From NCBI GenBank assembly GCA_045636385.1, contig JAZTXK010000026.1, positions 1 through 64,000 of the forward strand: a DNA stretch of 64,000 bases, written 5' to 3'. Every line of letters begins with the position of its first letter. Within the stretch, counting starts at the first letter, position 1. Both the position numbers and the translations under genes were made by a program. Positions 32,889 through 41,142 of the stretch are shown piece by piece. The notes below the pieces were generated by a model that did no database searches, was not told the origin of the DNA, and was given only the letters and a program-made list of their open reading frames with translations. The DNA comes from CAG-390 sp045636385 (GTDB lineage Bacteria > Bacillota > Clostridia > Oscillospirales > CAG-272).

Positions 32889-35300
32889 ATGAGGATGAGA
32901 CGGATACCGCGCGATAAGCGGAACTTGGCTGAAAGAGCGATATGCGCGGTTGCCGAATGGAATGAAAATCTGAGTGAGAAGCTCGGCGCGTGGGGCAGGG
33001 AATATAACGCGAGGGCACTTTGCAGGAATCTCGCGATCGGCGGCGCGGCGTTTTTGCTTGGGGGAGCGGAGATATATTTTTCCGCGTCGCCGTTCGGAAT
33101 TGCGTTTATATGCGCCGCACCGAGCGGAATTCCTTATATATTGATAGGTGTGCTTCTTTCTGCGCTGATGCGCGGAGAGGAAGCACTTGTGTTTTCTTTG
33201 AGCGCGGTGCTTGCCGTCGGATTGCGAATACTCGTTCGGTGCGTTGTTGAGCCTCCGCGCGGAGGAAGGATATCCGAGTCGCTTTTCGGGGAAAGCACTT
33301 ATCTGCGAATGACGACGGCGGCAGTGTCCGCATTCGCCTTCGGCTTTTACCGAGCCTTCGTCGGGGGATTCTATATCTACGACCTCGGCGGATGCATAAC
33401 GGCAACCGCCGTCGCGCCCGTCGTGACCGCGTTATTTATACCGCTGTTTTCGGGAAACGAATACGAACTGCCCGAAAAGGACACGCCCTCGCGCAGACTT
33501 ATCGGCGAGGCGGCGTACGTTACGCTTTTGTTCTGCTTGACTGTTGCGGCTCGCGGTATCGAGCTGACGGGGCTCTCCCCCGTCCATATTGCCGTCAGCG
33601 CGGCGGTGCTTTATACCGTCAGAACTCGCGGCACGGCAAGGGGAGTTACCGTCGGTCTGCTTTGCGGTGCGGTTGCGGGACTTGATTACGCTGTCGTTTA
33701 TGCTGTCGGTGCCGCAGGTGCGGCGATATTTATGAATCTCTCGCTCCTTGCGGCGGCAACGGCAGTTCCGGTTTGCGGTGCAGTAAGATCGGCTCTGTTT
33801 TCGGACGCGACGGGATTTATCACGCTTTTTCCGTCGCAGGTGGCGGGACTCGCGATCTTTTGCCTTATCTCGCTCTTTGCCGAGAGGATCGACTTTACAT
33901 CTCCCTCGGCAGCGAAAAGCGCGTCTGCCGCAGGCGAGCCGATGCAGAGCAGAGCGCGGATGCAGGAGCTTTCGGATGCTTTTTCAAAGCTCGCCGACAG
34001 CTTTTCCGAGCTTGCCCGCGAGCGACGCCGACCCGCGGAGGCTGAGCTTCGAGCAGAATGCGACCGAGTTTGCGATAAGGTATGCTTAAAATGCCCGAAG
34101 CGGAATCTTTGCTGGAATCTCGAATACGCATCGACGCTTGACATCATTTCAAAGATCTGCAACGCCGTTTCGACGAACGGCTACGTTGAGGCGGGCGATC
34201 TTCCCGAATACATCCGCCGCCGATGTCCCTCGCTCGATGCGATCACCGATGGCGTCAATAACGCCGCGACCCGCCTCATACGCGATTGCCTTGAGGACGA
34301 CAGACTTTCTGGCTTTTCCGCAGATTACCGTGCGGTTTCCGCAGCACTTGCCGAAGCGGTTTTTGAGGACGAGCGCGAGACCTCGGAGGATATCGAGCGA
34401 ACCGACCGCGTGCGTCGGGTTCTTGAGCGTTCGAACATCAAATTTTCCTCGCTTTCGGTGACAGGCAAAAGGCGCGTCGTTATCAGAGCCGAAAACGTAA
34501 GCCTTGCTCGCGCGACGGTTAAGGCGAAGGAGCTTCGCGAGATGATCGAGCGAGAGGTAGGCGTTCTGCTCGGTCCGCCCGTACTGACCTCGGAGGGAAG
34601 AGGGATGCGCCTCGAGCTTACAGCCCGCCGCCGCTTTTCCGTCAGCTTCGGAGCGGCGCGGTCGTCCGCTGAAAAGGGCGATCCCTGCGGTGACAGTATA
34701 TGCAGTATCGACAGCGCTGAGGACTATTTCTACGCCGTGATTTGTGACGGCATGGGGCAGGGAAGCCAAGCGGCGTTCGCCTCGTCGGCGTCCATCGGCT
34801 TCTTAAAGCAGATGCTCGAGGCGCGAATGAGCGTTGAGACCTCGCTTTCGGTGCTCAATGCGTGGCTGCGCGCCGACCGCGAGGAATGCTCGGTCAGTAT
34901 CGATATTCTGCAGATCGACCTGCTGTCCGGTAAAGCCGCTATATACAAAAGCGGTGCCGCACCGAGCTTTCTGCGCCGCGGAAGAGAAGTGTTCCCGATT
35001 GAATCCGAAGGTTTCCCCGTCGGTATCTTAAAGCAGACCTCATCGGTCAGAACCGACCTCAAACTGCTCGCGGGTGACCTTATACTTATGGGCTCGGACG
35101 GCATAGACCCCGACGGCAAGATAGTCGGAGGCGACGAGGTATGGCTTCTCGATCTGCTCGAGTCCGTCGATCCCTCGCGCCCCGACGCTATGACTCTCGC
35201 GGCAAAGCGCACCGTCAGCGCCGCCCGTCAGGCGGGAAGCTCCGACGATATCGGCGCGCTCTACGTCGCTCTGCGCGAAGAGCCTTTCGAGGAAGAATAA
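32889..35300 (+). CDS. spoIIE: Stage II sporulation protein E (SpoIIE)
   Basis: 803 residues, normal length. The N-terminal 330 residues hold about ten membrane helices. A middle soluble region has the SpoIIE Cys cluster CDRVCDKVCLKCPKRNLCW. The C-terminal third is a PP2C phosphatase with GDSICS, FYAVICDGMGQGSQAA (Asp of the metal site) and LILMGSDGI. SpoIIE dephosphorylates SpoIIAA to free sigma-F in the forespore, and helps polar septation. GAAGGAAG-type site upstream. Neighbours are unrelated to the pathway. Confidence 0.97.
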   Translation: MRMRRIPRDKRNLAERAICAVAEWNENLSEKLGAWGREYNARALCRNLAIGGAAFLLGGAEIYFSASPFGIAFICAAPSGIPYILIGVLLSALMRGEEALVFSLSAVLAVGLRILVRCVVEPPRGGRISESLFGESTYLRMTTAAVSAFAFGFYRAFVGGFYIYDLGGCITATAVAPVVTALFIPLFSGNEYELPEKDTPSRRLIGEAAYVTLLFCLTVAARGIELTGLSPVHIAVSAAVLYTVRTRGTARGVTVGLLCGAVAGLDYAVVYAVGAAGAAIFMNLSLLAAATAVPVCGAVRSALFSDATGFITLFPSQVAGLAIFCLISLFAERIDFTSPSAAKSASAAGEPMQSRARMQELSDAFSKLADSFSELARERRRPAEAELRAECDRVCDKVCLKCPKRNLCWNLEYASTLDIISKICNAVSTNGYVEAGDLPEYIRRRCPSLDAITDGVNNAATRLIRDCLEDDRLSGFSADYRAVSAALAEAVFEDERETSEDIERTDRVRRVLERSNIKFSSLSVTGKRRVVIRAENVSLARATVKAKELREMIEREVGVLLGPPVLTSEGRGMRLELTARRRFSVSFGAARSSAEKGDPCGDSICSIDSAEDYFYAVICDGMGQGSQAAFASSASIGFLKQMLEARMSVETSLSVLNAWLRADREECSVSIDILQIDLLSGKAAIYKSGAAPSFLRRGREVFPIESEGFPVGILKQTSSVRTDLKLLAGDLILMGSDGIDPDGKIVGGDEVWLLDLLESVDPSRPDAMTLAAKRTVSAARQAGSSDDIGALYVALREEPFEEE

Positions 35301-35313
35301 TTTCTCGTTTTTA

Positions 35314-35342
35314 TTGACAATCGCTCCCGAAAATGCTATAAT
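35314..35342 (+). promoter_or_regulatory. Promoter of the sugar isomerase gene at 35375
   Basis: TTGACA (35314-35319), 17-base spacer, TATAAT (35337-35342). Confidence 0.8.
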
Positions 35343-35374
35343 TATCTCAATAATTATTTCAAAGGAGCAGACCA

Positions 35375-36271
35375 ATGATCATTTCAACAGATAACAGCGT
35401 CATGCGCTATGCGTTTGGCGACGAAGAATCCATCAGAATGTGTAAAGAGGCGGGCTTTGACGGCATCGACTACTCTCTTTTCAGAATGCAGCCCGATAAC
35501 GATATTCTCAACCTTCCCGACGGCGAGCGCGAGAAGCGCGCCTACGAGATCCGCAACTATGCCGAAAAGATCGGCATTTCCTTCCCCCAGGCACACGCGG
35601 ATTTCGATCTCCGCTACGGCGAGGGCAAGGATTCGCTCAACTACCACAATCTTATCAGAAGCCTTGAGTTTGCTTCGCTGATGGGCATCCCCCAGATCGT
35701 TGTTCACACTGTAAAGTACGGCATCCCCGAGGATGACGATTTCGACGTTCTCGCATATAACCGTCCCTTCTTCTCGGATCTCATTCCGATCGCGGAAAAG
35801 CTCAATCTCAAGATCGGTATGGAAAACCTCTTCCACAAGAAGCCGAACGGCAACTATAACTACGTCGGCGTTCTCGGAACCGCAGAGGAGATGAATGCGT
35901 ACCGCGACTCCTTCAATACCGATGTTTTCGTAACCTGCTGTGACGTCGGACACGCCGCAGTCGTAGGCGTTGACCCCGCAGAGTTCATCCGCGGTATGTC
36001 GAAGGACAAGCTGACTATGCTCCACATTCAGGACACCGACAACAAGGGCGACAAGCACTGGCTCCCCTACATGGGCAAGCACGATTGGAATGCGATCACC
36101 TCCGCACTTGCCGAGATCGGCTACGATGGCAATATGAACCTTGAAGTCCTTCACTTCTACGACAGATTCCCCACAAAGGAGCTTATGCAGTCCGCCCTCT
36201 GCCACGCCGCAAAGGTAGCCCGCCACCTCGCCGATCAGGTCGAGGCAAAGAAGGCGGCTCTCGCTAAGTAA
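35375..36271 (+). CDS. Sugar phosphate isomerase/epimerase (xylose-isomerase-like TIM barrel)
   Basis: 298 residues. TIM-barrel features include GFDGIDYSLF (near 25), FPQAHADFDL, GIPQIVVHTV, LKIGMENLF (metal-binding Glu), TCCDVGHAAVV (Asp/His metal pair) and LHIQDTDNKGDKH. This is the AP-endonuclease-2 superfamily of metal-dependent sugar and polyol isomerases. Substrate unknown. Behind a strong promoter with AAAGGAG. Only 68 bases separate it from the MBL lipoprotein gene that follows, so they may share a transcript. Confidence 0.88.
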   Translation: MIISTDNSVMRYAFGDEESIRMCKEAGFDGIDYSLFRMQPDNDILNLPDGEREKRAYEIRNYAEKIGISFPQAHADFDLRYGEGKDSLNYHNLIRSLEFASLMGIPQIVVHTVKYGIPEDDDFDVLAYNRPFFSDLIPIAEKLNLKIGMENLFHKKPNGNYNYVGVLGTAEEMNAYRDSFNTDVFVTCCDVGHAAVVGVDPAEFIRGMSKDKLTMLHIQDTDNKGDKHWLPYMGKHDWNAITSALAEIGYDGNMNLEVLHFYDRFPTKELMQSALCHAAKVARHLADQVEAKKAALAK

Positions 36272-36339
36272 TAACCCGACAACCATTTCGGATATTGACG
36301 TAAGAAAAATCTTTTTGCAAAAAATATCAGAGGTTTGTT

Positions 36340-38520
36340 ATGAAAAAACACGTAGGGCTTTTTGCTTTGGTTTTAGTAATTCTTGTGGCTTTGCCGCTGA
36401 TGTATTCCTGCGGTGAAGAGGAAAATGCGGGTGAGATATCGGACGGATCGATACCCTATCCCATAACCGAATATACCGTTATAAGACCCGAAAAGGCTTC
36501 TGACGCGGTCACCGAGGCTGCCGCTTCGCTCAGTAAGCATATCAATGGCTTGCTTACCGACGCCGAGATCACGCTCACCGACGACTGGGTGAAGGGCGGT
36601 ATTGTTACCGACGAGGTGGCAACAGCCAAGGAAATTCTGATCGGAAGCACAACGCGAGCGGAATCCGCTGAGGCGCTTGAGGGCGTCGACTCGGCATCCT
36701 TCGTTATCAAGGTCATAGGCAACAAGATCGTTATCAACGCCGAGAAGCCGACCGTGCTTCTCTCCGCGATAGAGTACTTTATCGAAAACTACACCAATGT
36801 TTCCGATAACTGCCTGATGCTACCGAGCGAGCTTTGCTATATCAGCGAGCCGCTACCCCAGGTGGTGTTCATCGAAAACAGCGAGCAGAAGCTCAAGATC
36901 GTGTATCTCGATTCTCTCGATAACTCAAAGAAAGCGGATGATCAGCGCGACCGACTTGACCTTGACGTTACCTATGCCAAGGAGATCCGCGAGTATATTC
37001 TGAAAAAAACGGGTATTGCCATCCCTCTCGGCACCGACTGGTATCGCCCGGGAACGGACGTTTCCGCGGATCACGAGATCCTTGTCGGAAGCACATCTCG
37101 CCCCGAGACAATGGAATTTCTCAAAACGCTGAGCTTTAGCGAATACGGCTTCGGCGTTGTGGGCAACAAGATCGTTGTGGCGGGCTGGAATGAAACCACG
37201 ACAGAATATGCCGTTGACAAATTCAAGAATTTCTTGCTTGAAAGCCTTATTCAAAACGAGGACGGCACCTATGACTTCAGTATGCTTGCAAGCGACAGAG
37301 TCGTTTTCGACTACGGCACGTGGTACGTTGACTATCCCGCGTTTGACGGCGGAGTGCTGAAGGGAACGCAGGACAGCGGATTTGGTAATCTTCAGGCTTA
37401 CTATGAGGAGTGCGACCTCGGGGCTTACGAGAGCTACTGCCAAAAGCTCGAGGCGGAGGGATTCAAGCTTTATATGGAGAACACCATAGTCGACAACGTC
37501 CATAGGTGCTATACCTCGGATTACGGTATGCTTTACGTATACTTCGTACCCTCGGAAAAATCCGTGAGGATCGTAAGCTGTCCCGTGGGTGAGTATAATC
37601 TGCCGCAATATCTGACTCCCGACTCGGTTCCCTCATATGAAAAGATAGCCGAGCCGTCGATTACACAGATGACACTCAGCTATCCCGTGGGCAATTTCGG
37701 ACTCTGCCACATAATCACGCTTGACGACGGCTCCTTCATAGTCTATGACGGCGGCGGTAATTCCAATAGCGATTACGTTCTGCTTTACAATACCCTCTGC
37801 TCGCTCAATAAGCGCACCGACGGCAAGATCGTGATCGCCGCTTGGATACTTACACACGAGCATTGGGATCACTACACGAATTTTGCAGCCTTCTGCAAGA
37901 ACTATTCGGATAAGATCGTTCTTGAGGGAATGTATTGCAATACCCCCTCGGGCAGCTATGCATATAACGGCTACAATTCCGACTATTATATGACCAACGA
38001 TTTCGACGTGCTCTCCGCGTTACTCGGCGGCGTGCCGAAATATATTGTTCACACGGGCATGAGGTTCTATATCAGAAACGCGTGTGTCGAGATAATTTAT
38101 ACACAAGAGGACCTTTATCCGACAAGGCTGTATTTCTTTAACGATTGCAGTATGGTCTCGAGAATAACCCTCGCCGGTCAGACGATAACCTATCTCGGCG
38201 ACGTCAGATATGAGGGCTCGGACGTAATGTGCGCAAGATACAAGGAGGCGCTCGAGTGCGATATCGTTCAGGTCTCGCATCACGGAATGGATGGCGGAAC
38301 GATCGAGCTTTACGGTTATCTTAACCCGAAATCCTGCCTGTGGCCCGTCGAGAGGGAGCTCTTCGATCAGATGACCTCGCCGACCGCATCGGGCGGCTAT
38401 CTGACCGTTGACTATTACATAGTCCATACCCTCAAGGTGCAAACCAACATCTGCGCCCAACCCTCGTCGACGATAATGCTTCCATTCAATAACGGAGATA
38501 AGGTGATTTATTGGGAATAA
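36340..38520 (+). CDS. Exported MBL-fold lipoprotein with doubled module A
   Basis: 726 residues, signal peptide and lipobox MYSC (Cys24). Two copies of module A: about 45-160 (YTVIRPEKASDAV, EILIGSTTRAES, GNKIVINA) and about 186-300 (KIVYLDSLDN, EILVGSTSRPET, GNKIVVAGW). Module B spans about 335-415 (AYESYCQKLEAEGFKLYM). The MBL domain from 440 has HEHWDH (His506, His508, Asp510, His511), YLGDVRYEG (Asp621) and VQVSHHGMDG (His647, His648). It resembles the three tandem MBL lipoproteins at 21.5-27.5 kb, but the catalytic domain is more diverged and the module copy number matches that of the alkaline phosphatase. Metal-dependent surface hydrolase; substrate unknown. Confidence 0.85.
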   Translation: MKKHVGLFALVLVILVALPLMYSCGEEENAGEISDGSIPYPITEYTVIRPEKASDAVTEAAASLSKHINGLLTDAEITLTDDWVKGGIVTDEVATAKEILIGSTTRAESAEALEGVDSASFVIKVIGNKIVINAEKPTVLLSAIEYFIENYTNVSDNCLMLPSELCYISEPLPQVVFIENSEQKLKIVYLDSLDNSKKADDQRDRLDLDVTYAKEIREYILKKTGIAIPLGTDWYRPGTDVSADHEILVGSTSRPETMEFLKTLSFSEYGFGVVGNKIVVAGWNETTTEYAVDKFKNFLLESLIQNEDGTYDFSMLASDRVVFDYGTWYVDYPAFDGGVLKGTQDSGFGNLQAYYEECDLGAYESYCQKLEAEGFKLYMENTIVDNVHRCYTSDYGMLYVYFVPSEKSVRIVSCPVGEYNLPQYLTPDSVPSYEKIAEPSITQMTLSYPVGNFGLCHIITLDDGSFIVYDGGGNSNSDYVLLYNTLCSLNKRTDGKIVIAAWILTHEHWDHYTNFAAFCKNYSDKIVLEGMYCNTPSGSYAYNGYNSDYYMTNDFDVLSALLGGVPKYIVHTGMRFYIRNACVEIIYTQEDLYPTRLYFFNDCSMVSRITLAGQTITYLGDVRYEGSDVMCARYKEALECDIVQVSHHGMDGGTIELYGYLNPKSCLWPVERELFDQMTSPTASGGYLTVDYYIVHTLKVQTNICAQPSSTIMLPFNNGDKVIYWE

Positions 38521-38581
38521 AAATTCTCGCCTGCGAGGTCGAGGTAAAGAAAGAGGCGCTTGTAAAATAAAGCGACAACCT

Positions 38582-38620
38582 AACAGCTCCCGTACCGACA
38601 GATGTGCGGGAGCTGTTTGT
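38582..38620. terminator. Terminator-like hairpin
   Basis: AACAGCTCCCG against CGGGAGCTGTT around a loop of about 13 bases, then TGTTAAAA. It lies after the MBL lipoprotein at 36340-38520. Confidence 0.6.
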
Positions 38621-38682
38621 TAAAATACGAAACGTATTCGAACACGGTTCCCATCGAAGTTATACCGATAAAATAACAGCAT

Positions 38683-38716
38683 CGCGCCCGACCAAAACGG
38701 TCGGGCGCGTGTTTAC
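38683..38716. terminator. Bidirectional terminator-like hairpin
   Basis: Eleven-pair stem CGCGCCCGACC/GGTCGGGCGCG with a 5-base loop, flanked by a T-rich stretch. Between it and the hairpin at 38582 lies a small dyad, AATACG-AAA-CGTATT (38624-38638). Confidence 0.65.
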
Positions 38717-38730
38717 GTAATTTTAATTTA

Positions 38731-39606
38731 TCAGTTGATCTCAAACTCCGCCCAGAGCATATAGTGGTCGGAATAGCTCTTCGTCACGGTGCCCGATGCG
38801 ATCTCCTTGAAGCAATCGGAGTAGACGATATTGTCTATCGCGCTGTTGCCTCCGGGGAAGGTGGGGTACTTGCGGGTGTTATTGTTGATAAGATTTCCGC
38901 CGAGAATGGTGAATTCGGTGAAATCAGCGGTGTTGAAGTCGCCGGTGAGGATGAAGTTCTTGCAAAGGTCGGTCTTTTCGGAAACCTCGAAGAACTGGAG
39001 CTTGCGGAGGCTTGTGTCTTCGTAGGAAAGATGAGTGTTGAAAAAGTCGAACTGGAATCCGTTGACGTCGATTACGGCGTGACCGAGCGCGCGTCCTTCC
39101 TTGTCCCAGGATTCAAGCGGGATCACCTCGGACGAGACGATGGGGTACTTCGAAAGAATGAGAGTGCCGTACTCGCCGCCCTGATAATCGATTCCGCGGA
39201 CGAAAACGTAGTAGGGCATACCTGCCGCGTCTGCGAGCATACGGGGCTGGTCGATGCCGTTTGAACGCTTGGTTCTGTAATCGACCTCCTGAATGCCAAC
39301 GATGTCGAGATTCGCGTCGGTGATTACTTTTGCGATCGTTTTAAGATTGAGACTTGCGTCTGCGGCGTGCTTGATGTTGTAGCTGCCTATTCTGAGTGTC
39401 ATTTTTACTTCCTCCTCGGTAGTTTCGGGTGCTGCTGTGGTTACTTCTTCCGTAGTTGCTTCTTCGGTGGTTTCTGCGGGAGCTTCCGTCGCGGGAGCCT
39501 CGGCTTCGGGCGAGGTCGTTTCCGCGGGTGTGCCGCCGTCGCAGGACACGAAGAGCAAGCAGAGAAGAGCAAACAGCATAAAGAAAATAATCGGTTTGCG
39601 TTTCAT
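38731..39606 (-). CDS. Exported EEP (endonuclease/exonuclease/phosphatase) lipoprotein
   Basis: 291 residues. Signal peptide and lipobox FVSC (Cys22), then a Thr/Glu-rich linker to about 65. The EEP domain shows MTLRIGSYNIKHA (Asn), LDIVGIQEVDYRT (metal Glu), FDFFNTHLSYED (His), ILTGDFNTAD (Asp and Asn pair), AIDNIVYS and YSDHYMLWAEFEI (terminal Asp-His). All catalytic positions of the fold are present. It is likely a surface phosphodiesterase such as a nuclease or phospholipase-like enzyme. Own promoter, divergent from the FAD oxidoreductase. Confidence 0.9.
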   Translation of the reverse strand: MKRKPIIFFMLFALLCLLFVSCDGGTPAETTSPEAEAPATEAPAETTEEATTEEVTTAAPETTEEEVKMTLRIGSYNIKHAADASLNLKTIAKVITDANLDIVGIQEVDYRTKRSNGIDQPRMLADAAGMPYYVFVRGIDYQGGEYGTLILSKYPIVSSEVIPLESWDKEGRALGHAVIDVNGFQFDFFNTHLSYEDTSLRKLQFFEVSEKTDLCKNFILTGDFNTADFTEFTILGGNLINNNTRKYPTFPGGNSAIDNIVYSDCFKEIASGTVTKSYSDHYMLWAEFEIN

Positions 39607-39637
39607 ATTACTGCCGTCCTTAATTTGAATTAATGTA

Positions 39638-39666
39638 ATTATATCTTAAACGGACGATTTTGTCAA
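39638..39666 (-). promoter_or_regulatory. Promoter of the EEP lipoprotein
   Basis: Minus strand TTGACA (39666-39661), 17-base spacer, TATAAT (39643-39638). Confidence 0.82.
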
Positions 39667-39673
39667 GCAATTA

Positions 39674-39702
39674 TTGACAATTTCTTTGTTCGGTGGTATA
39701 AT
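39674..39702 (+). promoter_or_regulatory. Promoter of the FAD oxidoreductase
   Basis: TTGACA (39674-39679), 17-base spacer, TATAAT (39697-39702). The -35 boxes of the two divergent promoters are 7 bases apart, so the promoters may compete. Confidence 0.85.
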
Positions 39703-39737
39703 TATAATGTTATATTATGCTTCTAAGGAGAAATAAA

Positions 39738-41072
39738 ATGACAGAATGTATTGTTTATCAAAGTAACGTTCCCGTGGTTCGCGAGTGCGACGTTCTCGTC
39801 GTCGGTGCGGGACCTGCGGGCGTTTGCGCCGCTGTTTCTGCGGCGAGAGAGGGCGCGAAGGTCATCCTTTGCGAGCGTTACGGCTCGGTCGGCGGTATGT
39901 TGACGATGGGCAACGTCGATCCCATCCTCGGCGAGGTCGCGGGCGGAACCTATTACGATGAAGTAGTAAGAAGGCTTGCAGAAATAGATAAAGGCACCGT
40001 TCCCACCACGGGAACGAGAATCGGACGCGAGATCCCCGTCAACCGCGAGGCGGCAAAGATCGTTCTTGACAGAATGATCGAGGACGCGGGAGTTGAGCTG
40101 TGGGTCGGCGCGGCGTTCGTTGATTCGCTCGTTGAAGCGGGCAAGGTGACGGGCGCGATCTTCGCAACGCAGAACGGACTGAAGGCGATTCGCGCGAAGA
40201 TCACGGTTGACTCCACGGGTGACGCTTGCGTTGCCGCGGCGGCGGGCGCGGAAATCGAGCTCGGACGCGAGAGCGATGGCGGACTTCAGCCTATGACGCT
40301 CGAATTTACTATTACCGGCGTTGACGAGAGCATCGCTATCAGCGTCTGGGGCGGCTCGGATCCCATCAAGATCCCCGCGGGCGAGTTTGCGGGTATGGAA
40401 TACCGCGAGCTTTGCAAGCAGAAGAACCGCGAGGGCGAGCTTCCCGAATTCGTCAGCATCGTCCGTCTTCACAGAACCTCGCGCCCCGGTGAGCGTTCGG
40501 TAAACGCAACTCAGGTCAATAACCTCTCGCCCCTCGATCCCTCGGATATGGGCAAGGCAGAGCTCGAGCTCCGCGATCAGATCAAGAAGTGTGTGGACTT
40601 CCTGCAGAAATACATCCCCGGCTTTGAGAATTGCTCGATCAAGACCTCGGCGGATACCGTCGGCGTTCGCGAGTCGAGAAGAGTGCGCGGAATCGAATAT
40701 ATCGTCGACAGCGACGTTGAAAACGGAAGAATGCGCGAGGACGGCATCGTCCACAATGCGTGGTTCCTCATCGACATCCACAACCCCAAGGGCGGCGGAC
40801 AGGCTGAAGGCTACTCCAAGCCCGCACAGCCCTACGATATCCCCTACGGCGCGCTCGTCCCGATCAAGACCGACGGCCTCATCATCGCGGGCAGACCGAT
40901 CTCAGGCACCCACCGCGCACACGCATCCTGGAGAGTAATGGCGATCTGTATGGCAATGGGCGAAGCCGCAGGCGTAGCCGCATCCAAGTGCGCCGCCCTC
41001 GGCATCGAACCCCGCGACCTAAACCCTGCAGAGGTGCGTAAAGTCCTCGCAGCACGAGGCGTTGAGCTTTAA
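39738..41072 (+). CDS. FAD-dependent oxidoreductase
   Basis: 444 residues from ATG 39738, chosen for AAGGAGA upstream; the frame also has an earlier ATG at 39717. The FAD-binding fold reads DVLVVGAGPAGVCAAVSAAREGA and VILCERYGSVGGM near the start (written as VLVVGAGPAGVCAAVSAA and CERYGSVGGML). Later markers are TVDSTGDACVAAAAGAE and, near the end, PYGALVPIKTDGLIIAGRPI plus SWRVMAICMAMGEAAGVAA. This matches the FAD_oxidored group (dehydrogenases and fumarate-reductase-like flavoproteins). Substrate unknown. No signal peptide. Strong promoter and codon bias suggest a well-used gene. Confidence 0.88.
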   Translation: MTECIVYQSNVPVVRECDVLVVGAGPAGVCAAVSAAREGAKVILCERYGSVGGMLTMGNVDPILGEVAGGTYYDEVVRRLAEIDKGTVPTTGTRIGREIPVNREAAKIVLDRMIEDAGVELWVGAAFVDSLVEAGKVTGAIFATQNGLKAIRAKITVDSTGDACVAAAAGAEIELGRESDGGLQPMTLEFTITGVDESIAISVWGGSDPIKIPAGEFAGMEYRELCKQKNREGELPEFVSIVRLHRTSRPGERSVNATQVNNLSPLDPSDMGKAELELRDQIKKCVDFLQKYIPGFENCSIKTSADTVGVRESRRVRGIEYIVDSDVENGRMREDGIVHNAWFLIDIHNPKGGGQAEGYSKPAQPYDIPYGALVPIKTDGLIIAGRPISGTHRAHASWRVMAICMAMGEAAGVAASKCAALGIEPRDLNPAEVRKVLAARGVEL

Positions 41073-41090
41073 ATTTTACTTATAATAATG

Positions 41091-41130
41091 AAATCCCCGC
41101 CGCGTTCGGATGAATGCGGCGGGGATTTTT
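41091..41130. terminator. Bidirectional terminator
   Basis: AAATCCCCGCCGC/GCGGCGGGGATTT around a 12-base loop, T-run on both ends. Between convergent genes. Confidence 0.88.
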
Positions 41131-41142
41131 ATATTATCCGTA

